Program-made: the position numbers and the translations under genes
The notes under the pieces: generated by a model
Told to the model about the DNA's origin: nothing
Seen by the model: only the letters and a program-made list of their open reading frames with translations
Database searches by the model: none
Part shown: positions 35,237 to 47,418 of the stretch, piece after piece
Numbering within the stretch: position 1 is the first letter of the stretch
Layout: each line of letters opens with the position of its first letter
Assembly (NCBI GenBank): GCA_958430865.1
Contig: CAUDNR010000891.1
Location: forward strand, 45,535 to 109,534
DNA from: Entrophospora sp. SA101
Lineage: Eukaryota; Glomeromycota; Glomeromycetes; Entrophosporales; Entrophosporaceae
DNA: 64,000 bases
Direction of reading: 5' to 3'

Positions 35237-35877
35237 AATAGCTTTGGATTACATGATTGGCACCATGCCAAATTGGACATTTGCTTTTAATATATCCATC
35301 ATCATTATGATGTTTGTTTTTATTAAAGTTTTTTTTTTAAATATTTATTTATTTATTTAAGGAAAAATAAGAAAATAATATGTACAAAATTAAAAAGAAT
35401 AAAATAAAAAAGTAGTAATTATTATTATTAATTATTAAAGCAATTATATTAGAATTAAAGAGAAATAATGATGTGTGTGAGTTGTTGTAATATGTAAAAT
35501 GTGCGAGTAAATTTGGAGAAAAAAAAAAAATATACAATCTATAATAATAACATCTAAAATATAAAAATCATTTCAAATCAATTGATAAGATTAAATATTA
35601 ATTGATTATCATCTCCAATTTCTTTAATTTCTTTTTAAAAATAAAAAAATTATTATTATTAAGGTGTGTATGTAGTTGGTTGATAGATGTCATATATTAT
35701 TATATTTGTTATTTCATCTTTACCTATAATATATTGTTTTTCCGATTTTTTTTCTCGGCGTGGTTTCTATATTTTTGTTGACACCTTTTTTTTTATAAAA
35801 GAATTTCCTCCCAGTAAAATTTTTTATAATCAATTTAAAAAATTCCGTGATTAATTAATTAATTATTATCGTTTAAC
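35237..35877. other. intergenic, 3' side of the RVxF gene
   Basis: AT-rich with ATTATT runs. No gene is seen. Confidence 0.4.
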
Positions 35878-36282
35878 CTATACATGGTGTTGATGATTAT
35901 TCGATGTGTTGGTAGATTGATGATCAGAAACAACAGCAGAGGCCTTCGTCATTTTATCTGCTTCTTTCCTTAAATCAATTTTTATTTGTAATAATTCTGT
36001 ATAGTCTTTGAAAGAAAGCCTTGCAGGTTCTGTTGACGTACGATCATACTCGTCGTTACACCAAGTTTCGTGAACCACCAAAAACCTTGAAAATTGCACA
36101 GATTTACGATGATTGTCGTGATGAATTATTGGTTCTTCCTGTTGTGATGATGTTTCTTCATCTTCGCTATCATTTGTTTCCAAACATATTGTTGTTGGTA
36201 TACATAATTCTTCTGGTGGTTCTGATGATAATAATGATGAAATATATGTGGTAGAATCTCTTGTAGAATCCATCATCATCAT
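35878..36282 (-). CDS. small protein with RVxF-like PP1-docking motif
   Basis: A single exon of 134 residues (MMMMDSTRDST.. ..NNHQHHV). The N-terminal half is acidic and Ser-rich. The core, HRKSVQFSRFLVVHETW then NDEYDRTSTEPARLSFKDY and LLQIKIDLRKE, has the pattern of fungal Bni4/Afr1-type proteins, where [KR]xVxF docks protein phosphatase 1 and EYDR..P..L..(Q)IK.EL is the conserved continuation. I infer a PP1-binding regulator on that likeness; the resemblance is short and unconfirmed. Any of the first four Met codons could start it. Isolation among repeats but with an intact frame and a 5' AT-rich promoter favours a live gene. Confidence 0.65.
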   Translation of the reverse strand: MMMMDSTRDSTTYISSLLSSEPPEELCIPTTICLETNDSEDEETSSQQEEPIIHHDNHRKSVQFSRFLVVHETWCNDEYDRTSTEPARLSFKDYTELLQIKIDLRKEADKMTKASAVVSDHQSTNTSNNHQHHV

Positions 36283-39200
36283 GATTTTAATTTTGGGGTT
36301 TTTTTTTGTGAAATAAAATATTTACAAAATTATTATTTATGGTTTATTTTTTGAAATAATATATTGAAATATATATATATTATATATGTATGTATATATG
36401 TATATATATATTAATTACAATTAAATTTGTATATTAACTAATATTGAATCGATTTGTATTATTTATATTTACAACAATTAATTTTTTTCGAAATTTTTAA
36501 AATCTCGTATCTCTATATATACATATATTATGCATATATATGTATAATATATAATACTCTGCCAAGTTTACTAAAAATAAAAAAATTATAGTTAAAAGCA
36601 CTAAAAAATCATTAAACACGAGACTTATTAATAGTGGTATAGAATGGGAAAAAAATGGCACCACAGATCAGGAGATATATGTTAACCGATTTTTCTGTAT
36701 TGTTTAATGAGGGTAAGGGTTATTTTTTTTGTTTTGAGTGAATTTTTATAAATTTGAGATTAAAAAATTTTTTTTTTGATTTAAATTTTTTTTAAAAAAT
36801 TTTTGTGGAAAAGGTAAAAAATTCGGATTTTTATACTCTAAGAAAAAAATACTTTTTTATGTGTGGCTAATAAATAAAATACATTATGTTTCATAAATAG
36901 CTTTTTATATTTGTTGTAAAAAAAAACATTCGTGTATGTGTAACATTAAAAAATGATTAAAAAAATTAGCAATTTAAAGAAATTTACATCTCTGGCAATT
37001 AAATTAAATGTTGGAGAGAAATTTATGAATAGCTTCAGCAATTTGAATTACATACTTGGTGATAGTCACTCAACATCAATGATGATATTAACGATTCATT
37101 TATTTTATACACTTGAATATATTGTTTTGTCAGTTCATTAGTTTAGTCGATCGTATAAATACATTTTTGTTTTGCATGTTTTTTTTTAGAATATTAATCT
37201 TAACGAATGAATTGCAATTTTAAATTTATGGTTTTTATTTGATTGATCATTTCATATACAAAAAAAAATATTAATTATTATTATTTGTATCAATCAAATG
37301 TATGAAAATTTGCCGTTGCGGAGGTCACGTGCTGCTGATATGAGAAAATCGATTAATTCGTCATAGTTATTTTTAAACTAGTTTTTTTTGGTAAATGATA
37401 GATACACATATATTACACAACAATTGTGTAATAGAAAACATCCATTTCCTTCTATTTTTTGTATTTTTGTTTACCATCTAAAGAAAGAAAAGGGAAAATA
37501 AATAATAGTATGTAATTTCAGCCGGAAAACTAACTGTTAAAATCCAGGAACAATCAAGCAGTTGAACAATCAATTAATCAAATTTGATTTTAGGAATCCA
37601 AAAAAATAAATTAATATGGCATATGTAACTTTTGATAATTAATAAATTATGTGGGAAAGTTTAATCAATAATGAAAATACCAAAAAAATCCGTCCAAATA
37701 TTTGCATCATGAGAATACTGTGAATATGTTTGATGTATCGTCTACAATTGTACGCAAGAATAATTATTATAAATAATTAAAAATTATTTAATGTGCATGG
37801 GGTGGATTAATTACTAGTTTTATTTCATGTGTTTTTTATCTACAATATCTATTTACCACGAGTTTCTTTTTTCTCCCTCTCACAAATTAATTTATTGTCA
37901 ACATAAGCAAACTTTAAATCATATATGATATGAAAAAGACATTGAAAATAAACAAATAAAATGAGACGCGTTGTCCTAACTATATTGATATCAATTAATT
38001 TAACTGATTTACATTTTACCCCCAACTTGCTTTTCAATTCATATCGTCTTTCTCCTCGCTCCACATAGAAAACTTCCATATCCATCCCATAAAAACTTTT
38101 GGAAGGAAAGATGGTAACAACTTTATCAGATAATAATAATAATACATAAATAAATAAATTAAAAATAAAATTAATTTATGTAACATTTTTATTATAAAAC
38201 AATTACACATTAATATATTTATTATAATCTCGTTCCTTGTTAAACCAATCAAAACAATCAATATTGATATTAATATTTTCCTTTTCTTTATGTGGTGTGA
38301 CTTTTAATTAATATTTGGTATGTATTATAACGTTATTTTTATATTTATATGTATATGCTATGCTTGACGCATACTTATATGCTAAAAATAAATAATAAAA
38401 TAAATAATATACATATTAATATTTATTTACTTTCTTTACTGCATGAGAAAATTGGTATCATGTGTAACAATTGCTATCATCATCATGATCGCTTTATTTA
38501 ACTCGTGTTTTCAACATTAATCTAAAAAGTCAAACAACTAATTAATTAAACAACGACACAAACAATTACAAATATCATTATCCTAATTTACTCTTACTAG
38601 CTGATTCTCCTTATGTAATATCCGGGTAAATGTCCACGATGATGCTAATAATTTGTTAAATTGACATTTTTTTGGCACATTGGTGCAGCGAGAAAAAACT
38701 AAAACAATTATTATTTATTATCTATAATTATCTAAATGTTTCTAATCTTCTTAATTTATCTCCATCCATAACTTTTCTGCTTCATCAATCATTACATCTT
38801 TATCACTTGCATAAATTCCACACCCAATAATAATGTTAATATTAACAATAATGCAATAATAATGCAGTGATATCATTTTACCATTTTTTTTATAGCTTTT
38901 CCCGTGTATTTTTCTTTCTGTAATCCTTTTGTATCATTTAATCCAACCTTCCCATACATAAATAAACAATGCATTTTACTACTTACTAAATTATTAAGGT
39001 CACGTGACATTATTTAGCGCATGATTCAGTTGTTGCTGCTGTTTAAACAAATTGACGTCTTTGCTATTAATAATATAACTCGCTCTGCTTATGTACACCC
39101 CCATCACCCGGCGTTGATGGTTGTGAGTGCACTTGTGCGTGTTCTACTATTTTATGGTTAGAATATTGAAGTTTCGATGTTTATTTACTAATGATATTAA

Positions 39201-39910
39201 ATAATTTAATTTGAAAATATACGCCGAATATATTGAAGTTCCCAATCTCTTTTGTTGAAACATAAGCTTCACTATAAATAATAATTAACCTTCGAACAAT
39301 TATCAAAATATCAATATATCATCATCATCATCATCATCATCATCAATGATGATAATAATAACTTTCAATTTTTTCTTGCAGTAGTAACATCAAATGCTAG
39401 ACTTGAATTATTTTTTTACGTTTTATTTTCCATTAAAATTCGCTCATCACTAAGTTATCTTTTAATATTATTAATCAATAACCTATATTTATATGGTTGT
39501 CAATAATAAAATTTATTTAATAAGACAAAAAAAAGAATGCTAATTGCTAAATCGCGCGTGCGCAAACAAAATTTTTGTATAAATTTACACGTTGTGATTA
39601 TTACTGTTACTATCATTACTATTGACATTAATACCTTTTGAATAAGGGACCTATGTACATGCCTATACCAATTAATTACTAAGTTGGAAGCGTGTAAGTT
39701 TTTATAAAAGTGTTGTCTAATATAAACAAGCTTATTATTATTGCTGCCTTTACTAAGCGGAAGGTGGATTTTCTTCGCACAAGTATGCAATTAAACAAAA
39801 TTTATTAATCATTTTCTTTTAGCAATCAAATATGTTAAATCGTTATTATTATGATAACAAATTCTAAATTCGCACATAGTATGCAATTGATTAATATTTG
39901 AATGCTGACT
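36283..39910. other. 3.6-kb gene desert
   Basis: AT-rich sequence with TA microsatellites (36370-36420, 36516-36555), a CAT/ATC microsatellite at about 39318-39345 and scattered short frames without similarity. No tRNA (no B-box-like GGTTCRA context) and no element termini are recognised. Its low coding content contrasts with the transposon-rich block that follows. Confidence 0.5.
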
Positions 39911-40088
39911 TTAGGGTCTCCATAAGAGGTTGTATGTAATGTTGATTTTGTGGCATCCTTGGCGGTAAGAAAGAAATCGAAATACTTTTTGACTCCTTTT
40001 TCGTAAAATTTTAAATTGAAACAAACATAAATGATCTTTAAAGCAGCCATCACCATTACCTTTTGATTGAAATCCTTTATACCCTAAC

Positions 40089-40805
40089 CAAGGTTGGGTG
40101 ACGAAAGTATTTTGGAGTGTAAAAAGTATTTCGTCAAATGGGACCCTTGTGACGAAATGTGACGAAAGTGACGAAACGTGACGAAAGTGACGAAAGTGAC
40201 GAAACGTGACGAAACGTGACGAAACGTGACGAAAGTGACAAAGGGTAAAAGTCAAAAGTCAAATTGTGATAAGATGACGAAAATATAAAATTCATTTTTA
40301 TTAAAACAAAAATTTAATTTAAACATTTTTTTTACATAGTAAATCATGTTTCTTGGTTGGATACTTAATTTTTGTACGCAAAATTTTAATAGGAATTGCT
40401 GCTTCACATCTATTGCTGGTTTCATAACTTTCTTCAAAATCTGTAGAATCATCTGATAATTCTGATTGTTGAAATGATTCTTCATTTACTATTTAATGGA
40501 ATGTAACCATACATCAAACACAGGACGTCCTGTAGCTAATTCTTGATTATTGTTAAATGAACTTTCAGGTATATCTAATTTTAATGTTTGCAAATTCATA
40601 TTATATGATGATGATTGAGAAGGAATTGGTGAATTGGGTGAATTAGAATTTGGCATCATGAATTTTATTTACTCCATAATTTAAAATCTCCAAAATAATT
40701 GGTTTATTTTATTGTTTTGTTGATTTCGTCACTTTCGTCACTTTCATCATTTCGTCAAATTACTCAACCCTATTTCGTCACGTTTATTTTCGTCACCCAA
40801 CCTTG
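40089..40805. mobile_element. non-autonomous hAT element, copy 1
   Basis: A 717-bp element with ends CAAGGTTGGGTGACGAAA and TTTCGTCACCCAACCTTG. Next to the left end, GACGAAA/GTGACGAAAC units are repeated about 12 times (40150-40240), a subterminal array. The interior retains, on the minus strand, the start of a BED-type hAT transposase (NSNSPNSPIPSQSSSYNMNL, TGRPVFDVWLHSIK) and then a deletion. The 8-bp flanks ACCCTAAC and ATGGCAGT do not match. Confidence 0.85.
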
Positions 40806-40931
40806 ATGGCAGTAGCACGTTGACGAACTGACTTGAGTTTATCTTCTAAATCCTTTGTGTAATCATGGCGAATTTTTTCTAGATGCTTCTTAAGCTCCCT
40901 GGCTTTATCAAATTTTTCCAAGTCATTTTGA
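40806..40931 (-). pseudogene. DNA topoisomerase I single-exon fragment
   Basis: After an AG acceptor the minus strand reads QNDLEKFDKARELKKHLEKI, then RHDYTKDLEDKL and SVRQRATA, the conserved helical segment of eukaryotic type IB topoisomerase just before the core active-site domain. The frame stops exactly at the hAT element end at 40805 and does not resume on its far side. No other topoisomerase exon is found nearby. It is a stranded exon, captured or left by rearrangement. Confidence 0.8.
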
Positions 40932-40955
40932 CTGATTTTTAAAAATAAAAAAAAA

Positions 40956-41138
40956 ATGTCTGCTGTTGCTGAAGAAAAAGAAAAGGAAAAGAGACTAAAG
41001 ATGTGTTTTAAGGATGGTGGTGGTTATCGCCCACCACTCGTCGTTACTCTAGTTTCATTAATACATTTTTTAACCAATATATTAAGAGAAAAAAAACCAA
41101 AAGAAGTTTTTTATTTGATCGACGCGCGTACACATTAA
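40956..41138 (+). other. short frame inside a dispersed repeat
   Basis: A 60-codon frame (MSAVAEEKEKEKRLKMCFKD..) whose middle is found inverted at about 54496-54552. Because the frame overlaps repeat sequence, I do not call it a gene. Confidence 0.25.
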
Positions 41139-41312
41139 TTATTTATCCTATTGGGGGTTTTTTTTTTGGTAGGACAGATGCAAATTGTTTTTTTTTTTTT
41201 TGGAAAAACAAATTTATTTTTTGACAGACAAAATGTGAGTGTTGTTGTTTGGTTTGGTTTGGGTCTCTTAAAGAATACGTGTTAATAACTAACCAGAGGT
41301 ACTTTTTTTACT
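41117..41312 (+). repeat. dispersed repeat, copy 1
   Basis: About 190 bp with TTATCCTATTG, GGTAGGACAGA, TTGTTGTTTGGTTTGGTTTG and AATAACTAACCAGAGGTA. A direct copy lies at 54651-54842. No terminal inverted repeat is seen. Confidence 0.85.
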
Positions 41313-41466
41313 TTTATTGATATATAGTCACCTAAATCCGTTGAAACGAGATAATGATCGACAGGATCAACAGGAAAAATTTTAATAATAATAATAAAGT
41401 GAGGTGAGTAATTTTCTCACTGAATTGTTATGTAACTGAAGTTACGCTGCCACTAGGATTAAAAAT

Positions 41467-41730
41467 GGAGAACTGGAAGCACTTCGTGGCCACAGCTTGT
41501 GAAAGTTACCAGTTGGGTAACCAGGCCCAATGTACGGTGGACGACCTGCTGTGAACGTCCTTCTCCGTTCGAAAAGCTAGCTGTTGAGCGAGTTTCCGGG
41601 GCCTGTGGTGAATAGGATACATGAAAAGAGAAATGGAAGCACTTCGTGTCCACAGCTTGTGAAAGTTACCAGTTGGGTAACCAGACCCAATATACGGTGG
41701 ACGGCCTGCTGTCAATGTCCGACTCTATTC
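41467..41730. repeat. GC-richer tandem duplication with hairpin
   Basis: An about 88-bp block (ATGGAAGCACTTCGTG..CCTGCTGT) occurs at about 41468-41560 and again at about 41635-41725 with about six differences. Each copy holds GTTACCAGTTGGGTAAC, a 6-bp stem with a 5-base loop. The region is much less AT-rich than its surroundings. Whether it is a short repeat or a structured RNA is unknown. Confidence 0.8.
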
Positions 41731-42283
41731 TTTACAATTAAGACACAAATGCTCACTAAAATTTTTTTTATTTACAATTTGTAGGTTGTGCCGTGGTGAT
41801 GGTGGTGTTTTAGTGCAATGTAAATGTATGGAGTGGATAGGTAAATTATTATAATAATTATTTTTATCTACAGATTATAGTTACGCGATCATCAATTAAT
41901 ATTAAGTTAAATATAAGGGCCGGCTTATGTACGCGATCTTCAAGGCGTGTTATCTGACCACATTCCAGGTGTTGTAGGTGTGTTAGTAGCAACAACCAAA
42001 GATAGCTTTAGTTGGCGTACAAGAACAAGAGCCTTCCTATCTGGTTTTGGAAGACATAAATTATATTAATAATAAACGCTCTGACGGATCTTTTTATACA
42101 TATGTAATGGATTTTATTAAAGTCTCTTTATTATTATTTATTGCATATCATACATATTATAAATAAATTATATATATATTTGATCTTTTGATCATATAAA
42201 CAAATTTTTTAAGGAAACCTATTACCATTATCTTTTGAAATCCTTTTAACAATTTGATATAATTAATTAATGTACATATTGTT

Positions 42284-42955
42284 GTGTAAAAATAACTGAT
42301 GGTTAGATATAAAATATTCAAAGCTCGTCACAATCTATTCTGAAATTCAATGCCGTCCTCATTTTCTATTCTGAAAATTCAATGCCATCCTCATTTGAAA
42401 ATGAAGACTCTTATAAAAATACCTCAATTTCTGGAATTCTTGAATGATTTAAAATTCCACTGTAACGTAGAAAAATAGGCTGTGTTCTTGTGTAGAAATA
42501 ACTTATGGTTACCTATAAAATATTCAAGGATCGTCACAATCTATTCTGAAAATTCAACGCCGTTATTGATTTATGGATGAAAGCTCCTATTAAAAGTATC
42601 TCAATTTCTGGAATTCTTGAATGATTTAAAATTTCACAGTAACGTAGAAAGATAGGCTGTGTTCTTGTATGGAAATAACTGATGGTTACCTATAAAATAT
42701 CCAAGAATCGTCACAATCTATTCTGAAAATTCAACGTCGTTATTGATTTATGGATGAAAGCTCCTAATAAAAGTATCTCAATTTCTGGAATTCTTGAATG
42801 ATTTAAAATTCCACAGTAACGTAGAAAGATAGGCTGTGTTCTTGTATGGAAATAACTTATGGTTACCTATAAAATATTCAAGTATCGTCACAATCTATTC
42901 TGAAAATTCAACGCTGTTCTTGATTTATGGATGAAAGCTCCTATTAAAAGTTTCG
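42284..42955. repeat. 177-bp tandem array, 3.6 copies
   Basis: Copies at 42284-42489 (206 bp, with an internal duplication of ATTCTGAAAATTCAATGCC), 42490-42666, 42667-42843 and a partial copy from 42844. The two complete central copies are each exactly 177 bp. Each contains ACTTATGGTTACCTATAAAA, TCGTCACAATCTATTCTGAA and TTCTGGAATTCTTGAATG. No open frame spans the units. Confidence 0.95.
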
Positions 42956-44010
42956 AATGGAGATATTCTCTTTCCCCACCTGCCAAAAAAAAAAAGAAAT
43001 GGCTTAGTTGGCTATAAGTAAACACTTGTCCCAATCACAGAATAATTTTAGTTTTACCTTTCTTTTGCATTTCTCCTTAATGGGACAGCAAAGTCAATTG
43101 ATATTATCATTACAAATAAATAGAGAAAATATTGCATCACCAAAGTAATAATAATACTATGACCATGCATGAAAAATGAAAATTTATTATATGGTTCTTT
43201 AAAAGACCAATAAATCTAACGTTTCTTTTTAGGTGTCAGATTTAATAAAATTATCTTTCCTGCATCTATGCAGGTTCTATCCATAACCTCCTACGTCGCC
43301 GCAACGAGTGATCACAGCAATGGCCGCAACCTCATCGAGTTGTAGCTTTAGAAGGGTGAAATCCATATCATAGATGAGCCTTCACAATCCCTTTCTCTGC
43401 ACATTTACGGTTCATTTTCCGTACCTATTCCGCCAACAATACGGTCCATGTTCCATAAAAAGAGAAAGAGACAAATGCAATTTAACAGAATATACAGCCT
43501 CCCGATCACACTGTGAATCCCTCATTGCATTTTATCCTTTAGCGATCAGTGACAGGGAGTTGGATTGGTTGATCTTTAAAAATCAAGGAAAGATGATATG
43601 AATACCAGAATTTTTTTTTTTTACTCTTCCAGAGTAAATAAAATCACCAAAGATGTGTAAAGGTTGTTCGTTCATTGATCCTTGAGAATAAAAAGAGAAA
43701 TAATAATAACCATTAAAACTACGTGGAAGACAGTGAAATTTTTTATAAACTTTTTTTTTTGTATAAAAATGAAGTCATTTATTTGATTGATGAAGCGTAA
43801 GAATATCTGTCACAATTACCTACCATCATCAAAAGTTGCAGTCAGCAGGTATCCTTAATGTGATGGATGGTTTGGGCGGTGCTTGTGGTGGTCTTTGAAA
43901 TTTAATAGATGGTTTGTTAGATGATGCATTATCTATCAATTTTTATAAACTAATTTAAGATAATAAGTATGTATACCTTCATTACTTGCCACCAGTATCA
44001 CTCTCGTATG
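42956..44010. other. unresolved accessory sequence
   Basis: Mixed composition. A 75-codon plus frame at 43374-43601 lies in a less AT-rich patch, but neither strand gives a recognisable protein. No element ends are recognised. Confidence 0.4.
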
Positions 44011-44699
44011 GTGCAAGTCACTTAGTCCCACAACTTTCTGCGCCATAGTGGCCAATTTTGAGAAAAAATTTCCAATCATAAAAATTTTATGGTCACATGA
44101 TTTTCAAAGATCATCACACATATTTATATGATTTATTAATTAGATAATATATAGTTAAATTTAAAATGAAATTTTTGACATTATCAATAGAAATAAAATG
44201 TATATATACTTCCATAAAATATACTTTTGGTGCTAGGTGGGAGATAGAAGTATATTTTGCACATTCTTTGATCAATGCAATAATCTATTTATTAAATTAA
44301 AATAAATGAACTTAGCTGTTCTTTGTATTTTTTTAATAATAAAGATAATTAATTATCTTCTCATTCATCTGGAAAATTCATGTGACAAAATATCTGTAAT
44401 ATAAGATAAATTTTTCAAATTTTTATTTTGTTTCAATTTGTCTATTTTTGATATTAACTTTTTTGTGTGTAACTGGCCATTTTAGGGCCAAGGATAGTAA
44501 ATTTGGTGAACTTTGTGCAACTTTAAAGCTCAAATCCTCCACAACAACATGACATATCAATGAAATGAAATCATAATTTTGTAGAGGAAGGTCTTGGCTT
44601 CAAATACACGATTTATTTTTGGGGTATTGCATTTCTATTTTTGGAGAATTTGAAAATTCACATGACCAATAAAAAGTTGTGGGACTAAGTGACTTGCAC
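44011..44699. mobile_element. 689-bp non-autonomous TIR element
   Basis: The left end GTGCAAGTCACTTAGTCCCA and its inverse at 44673-44699 form a perfect 27-bp terminal inverted repeat. The flanks TATG/TATA suggest a short TA-type duplication. No transposase remains. Confidence 0.85.
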
Positions 44700-44835
44700 T
44701 ATATATACCTACTTGACTTTTTGTCAGTCAGACAGGATTTCACACTTACTGATTTTACTATATGGGGGCTGTTCTAGGAAAAAGTGGGTTTCTTCAGATT
44801 TTTTGTTTTTGAGATATTCATAAAAACAAAAAGCA

Positions 44836-44845
44836 NNNNNNNNNN
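44836..44845. other. assembly gap (10 N)
   Basis: Ten N; the true distance is unknown. Confidence 0.99.
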
Positions 44846-45062
44846 TTGCTTCTTATCCATGAATGTTTTATTTCACAATATATTCACCTTTTATCAAAAT
44901 ATATTGTATATGCAATCATTGAGATTATTAATAGCGAATAAAGTTTTAAATATTTTGAATTTGGATTGTTTTTCAAATATAATAATGACGATAAAAATAT
45001 AAGCAATCAAATTTATATTAAGTTGTAACTATTAAATAATAATTAACGTTAATAATAAAAAA

Positions 45063-46705
45063 TTAAATTATTCTTATTTTTAACTGCAATTTAAAAAACG
45101 AGCTCTGGAGGAGAAAAGCTACATCCTTAGATGCAACAACAGACGTTGCATAGCATATTATCCTGTCAGGTAGTCTCCTAACAGCAACTCCAATACTGTA
45201 TGGACTCGGTAATTTTTTTGGTACTAAAACTTGCACTGTTTGAGCAATTGGTGTTCTAGTTTTAATTGGACAACTACTTCCATTACAAGGCTGCACAATA
45301 ATGGGATCACTTGCTATTGTTATTACGATATTCCCAGTAAAGAATACAAGTGTTGTCGGTTTCGATGATATCGTAATTTAGTATTCCAGTGATAGCAAAA
45401 GCATCAGTTGTTCCAACAACGACAGGATCAGGTGAAAAGGAGGCTACAGCAAGTGTAGCTGGTTACGATAATTAGGTAAACCACATGTTCCAAAGGTAAC
45501 TCTTTTAGGAAGTTGATGTGAATTAGGGATGTCCACCGAAACTATTCCAAGCTACCGAAAACATTATAGTATTACTTTTTTTCTGTATACCATAATTTTT
45601 CTTAAATCATATATACATATAATCTGTACAATTAAAAAAAAAAAGAAAAAAATTCAAATTAATTTTAATTTTCATCCAATTAAAATTGAAAAACATAAAA
45701 GTACATTACGGACAAAAGTCGGGAGCATTTTAAATTGCATAAAATCACACGTAATTTATATTATTCATTTTGTAATTCAAAATTTTACATGCAAAATTTA
45801 AATTTTCCATTGTTATTATGTCTAGGAGGAAAAAATTTTTTTTTGATAATAAAAGTCTCAATAAGTATCTTTCTTGTTTTTATTATTATTATTTTTTTTT
45901 TGTAAACAAACATCATTCTTAATAAATTTTTGAACAATTCCTTTGAAATCTTTTAAACTCGAAATATTAGCCTTAAATGATCGTTTTTCGGCAATTATTT
46001 TTTTTGGAAGAGAAAATAAATGGTTGAGATTTTATTTTTCTAATATTAGTTTAATAAAAATGATAAAGATGTGAAATTTTTTATATATAATTTGGTAACC
46101 TAAGTTGCAAAACGGAACCTTTTATTTAATTATTGTTGTGCAATTTTTGTTTAAAAATGCGCCTGACTTTTTTCCAGGTAGTGTATATACTATTAGTTCT
46201 GATGAGGAAATTAATTTAAAAGAAGAGATTGATAGATATGAAAATGATGAAGATACAAGTGATGAACATAATAAAAAAGTGAAGAGGTCAGACGGGTGAA
46301 GAAAGAAATCACGAAATGATTATGAATACTGCGAAAATAGAACAAATGATTATGAGACAAATGATATAGATATTGATGTAGATGATGAAAACCAAACCAA
46401 AACGAAAAGTGACTAGAAAAATATTAGAAATCATGCTAAGAAAATAATGTTTTGAATTTAGAAAAAAATTAGGATTAATTATAAATTTTGATAATGATTT
46501 TTTGATAATGATTCAAATAAAATAAGCGGTTTTTGTCAAATGTATTTATTGTTTGACTTTCGGTTTAGGTTTCTAACTTGCAAACGTTCGAAAGTACTTT
46601 CGGTACTACCGAAAAGGGGTTTCGGTGGACATCCCTAATGTGAATAGCATTGACAATGGAAAGAATAGCCAATAAAAGGAATGTGAAAATCAAATTCGTG
46701 ATTTC
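45063..46705 (-). pseudogene. ML-domain (NPC2-like lipid-binding) pseudogene
   Basis: On the minus strand a secretory leader (KEITNLIFTFLLLAILSIVN) lies at about 46650-46705. Past a 1.1-kb insertion the domain continues with VTFGTCGLPNY, SFSPDPVVVGTTDAFAITGI, NYDI, IVITIASDPI, NGSSCPIKTRTPIAQTVQVL and RIICYATSVV. This is the pattern of fungal MD-2-related lipid-recognition proteins (NPC2/PG-PI transfer type), secreted or vacuolar sterol and lipid binders, with the paired Cys positions. Several frameshifts between the blocks, no clear ATG and the inserted element make it non-functional. Confidence 0.75.
45524..46637. mobile_element. 1.1-kb hAT-like element inserted in ML gene
   Basis: Ends TAGGGATGTCCACCGAAA and TTTCGGTGGACATCCCTA, flanked by a perfect 8-bp duplication ATGTGAAT (45516-45523 and 46638-46645). 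The interior has only an acidic fragment (ISSDEEINLKEEIDRYEND) of a former protein, so it is non-autonomous. Confidence 0.9.
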
Positions 46706-47418
46706 TTTGTGAATGTAGTTGTTTGTTGATCAGAGTAAATTGAATTCATTGCCTTTTTCATATTCATGTAAATCGGTAATTACTTAAAAAAACCATGCGT
46801 GAATGCGTGAAATTCAAATTAGCCAATCAGAATTCGTATCCAAATTTTCATATGAAATCTACCATAATCTATATGGGAACTTTTCAATGGAAAAAAAAAT
46901 TTCTTGATTTTCAACGGAAAATATCTCAAATTTTATGGTTTCTAGGCCATCAAAAATTCTCTACATTAAGAGTTACTTACAGTGCAGTAATTTCCTTTTT
47001 GGGAGGTATGGTCCGTTTCTATTGGAAAGATGGAAATGACAGTATTAGTATTAGTATATTGGTATTATTAATATTTGTAGAATTCATGTAAATCAGTAGG
47101 AAGTTTGTATGCATCTAGATTTTATTCATGTAATATATAGTAAACTGATAATAATTGATAGATAGGCATACAACTATAATGATATCACGAAAAAGAAAAG
47201 AGAGATGTCAATAAATGCAAGGATATACATGATATACTTTTTTTTCTATTAATAAACAGAATAAAATAGCGACGAATATTTATATATGAATATCAAGTAT
47301 AACTTTTATGATTCCATCTTTGCGTGTAATTTTGAATATATCAAGAATTGAACTTGCTGCCAATAAGGGCATTCCTTTTCAATTGAGAATGACTATTGCA
47401 TATTTTATGTGTTACGAT

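Noticed and set aside
39911..40255. Minus-strand frame next to the hAT element as continuation of TOP1
   Set aside because: Its translation does not match the topoisomerase core that should follow the stranded exon.
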